Below are positions 43,632-43,758 of a DNA stretch of 43,758 bases, piece after piece. Source of the DNA: Deltaproteobacteria bacterium (GTDB lineage: Bacteria; Myxococcota_A; UBA9042; PHBI01). The position numbers and the translations under genes are program-made. The DNA is taken from positions 1 to 43,758 of the forward strand of contig WYBB01000013.1 of assembly GCA_011526585.1 (NCBI GenBank). Reading direction: 5' to 3'. Every line of letters starts with the position of its first letter. The stretch's first letter is position 1. The notes under the pieces were generated by a model. It made no database searches and was not told the DNA's origin. It saw nothing but the letters and a program-made list of their open reading frames with translations.

Positions 43632-43758
43632 TGCGAAAAACGGACGATCATGAGCGCGCGGATCGGTTGATGGTGAACGCCGGGATCGGCGGATCGTGAA
43701 CACCTGGATCGGGGATCGTGAACGCGCAGATCGGTGATGGTGAACAGCCGGATCGGTC
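43632..43758. repeat. Tandem repeats of about 22 bp, possible IS21-family end
   Basis: After the truncated CRISPR repeat, TGCGAAAAACGG leads into four full units and one partial unit of the form GGATCGG-n-GAT-C/G-GTGAAC, each 22-23 bp. Multiple short repeats ending in GTGAAC and a terminal TG are features of IS21-family ends. The element's genes would lie beyond the window. It could instead be a non-mobile tandem repeat. Confidence 0.5.

Noticed and set aside
41512..43703. Many small open frames across the array with repeated ARHSARTTGLK or NPVVRAECRAR peptides
   Set aside because: They are translations of the CRISPR repeats.
1..43758. tRNA, rRNA or riboswitch genes
   Set aside because: No cloverleaf with a T-loop motif, no rRNA core and no recognisable riboswitch was seen by eye; a covariance-model scan would settle this.

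Overview
The window comes from a very GC-rich bacterium, most likely a member of the Myxococcota. Supporting signs are the strong third-position G/C bias, which leaves long spurious antisense reading frames, the many lipoproteins and secreted beta-propeller or repeat proteins, and a MYXO-CTERM-like tail (Gly-Cys, hydrophobic stretch, Arg cluster) on the protein ending at 24251. No rRNA or tRNA gene was recognised, so the species cannot be named.

Positions 1-25089 are ordinary chromosome. They hold the 3' part of a giant secreted repeat protein, a methyltransferase, an ECF sigma factor divergent from a DUF1109/NrsF-like membrane protein, a cupin-AraC regulator, a 20-codon peptide with a strong ribosome site, and a small protein with an eCIS-toxin-like motif. 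Next come a frameshifted cysteine desulfurase-TrmO fusion, a lipoprotein, a zinc-ribbon protein, a DTW-domain tRNA enzyme and a CDP-alcohol phosphatidyltransferase coupled to a two-component system. The section ends with an S9 peptidase, several surface or lipoprotein genes and an ATP-grasp enzyme.

Positions 25487-43631 are one co-directional CRISPR-Cas locus of type III-D. Its effector genes run: HD-less Cas10 with GGDD, a single Cas7, a Csx10 (Cas5-like) protein with a helical Cas11-like tail, a double Cas7 (Cas7-2x), a small protein in the Csx19 position, and a TIGR03986-type Cas7 with a large insertion. This is the part list of the III-Dv complex, but with Cas7 separate from Cas5-Cas11, so it looks like an intermediate toward the fused III-Dv and single-chain III-E effectors. 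Then follow a duplicated antitoxin plus a VapC-like PIN toxin, two CARF-HEPN ribonucleases (a Csx1 with a DxTHG motif and a TIGR02710-type protein), Cas6, a CRISPR-associated primase-polymerase (CAPP), Cas1 and Cas2. Many junctions are ATGA overlaps, so the genes are probably co-translated.

The array has 30 identical 37-bp repeats with 33-43-bp spacers and one truncated repeat. Each repeat has a CCCG/CGGG hairpin followed by exactly the 8-nt handle ATTGAAAC, so crRNAs are read from the + strand and the leader lies next to cas2. Several spacers are antisense to what look like translation starts, as expected for RNA targeting. The last repeat stops after 16 nt at a block of roughly 22-bp tandem repeats that resembles the end of an IS21-family element, so the array may have been cut by a transposon.

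Proposed working model: CAPP, Cas1 and Cas2 acquire spacers; Cas6 processes crRNA; the III-D complex binds and cuts target RNA; Cas10 makes cyclic oligoadenylate; and the two CARF-HEPN RNases respond. This is inference from families and gene order.
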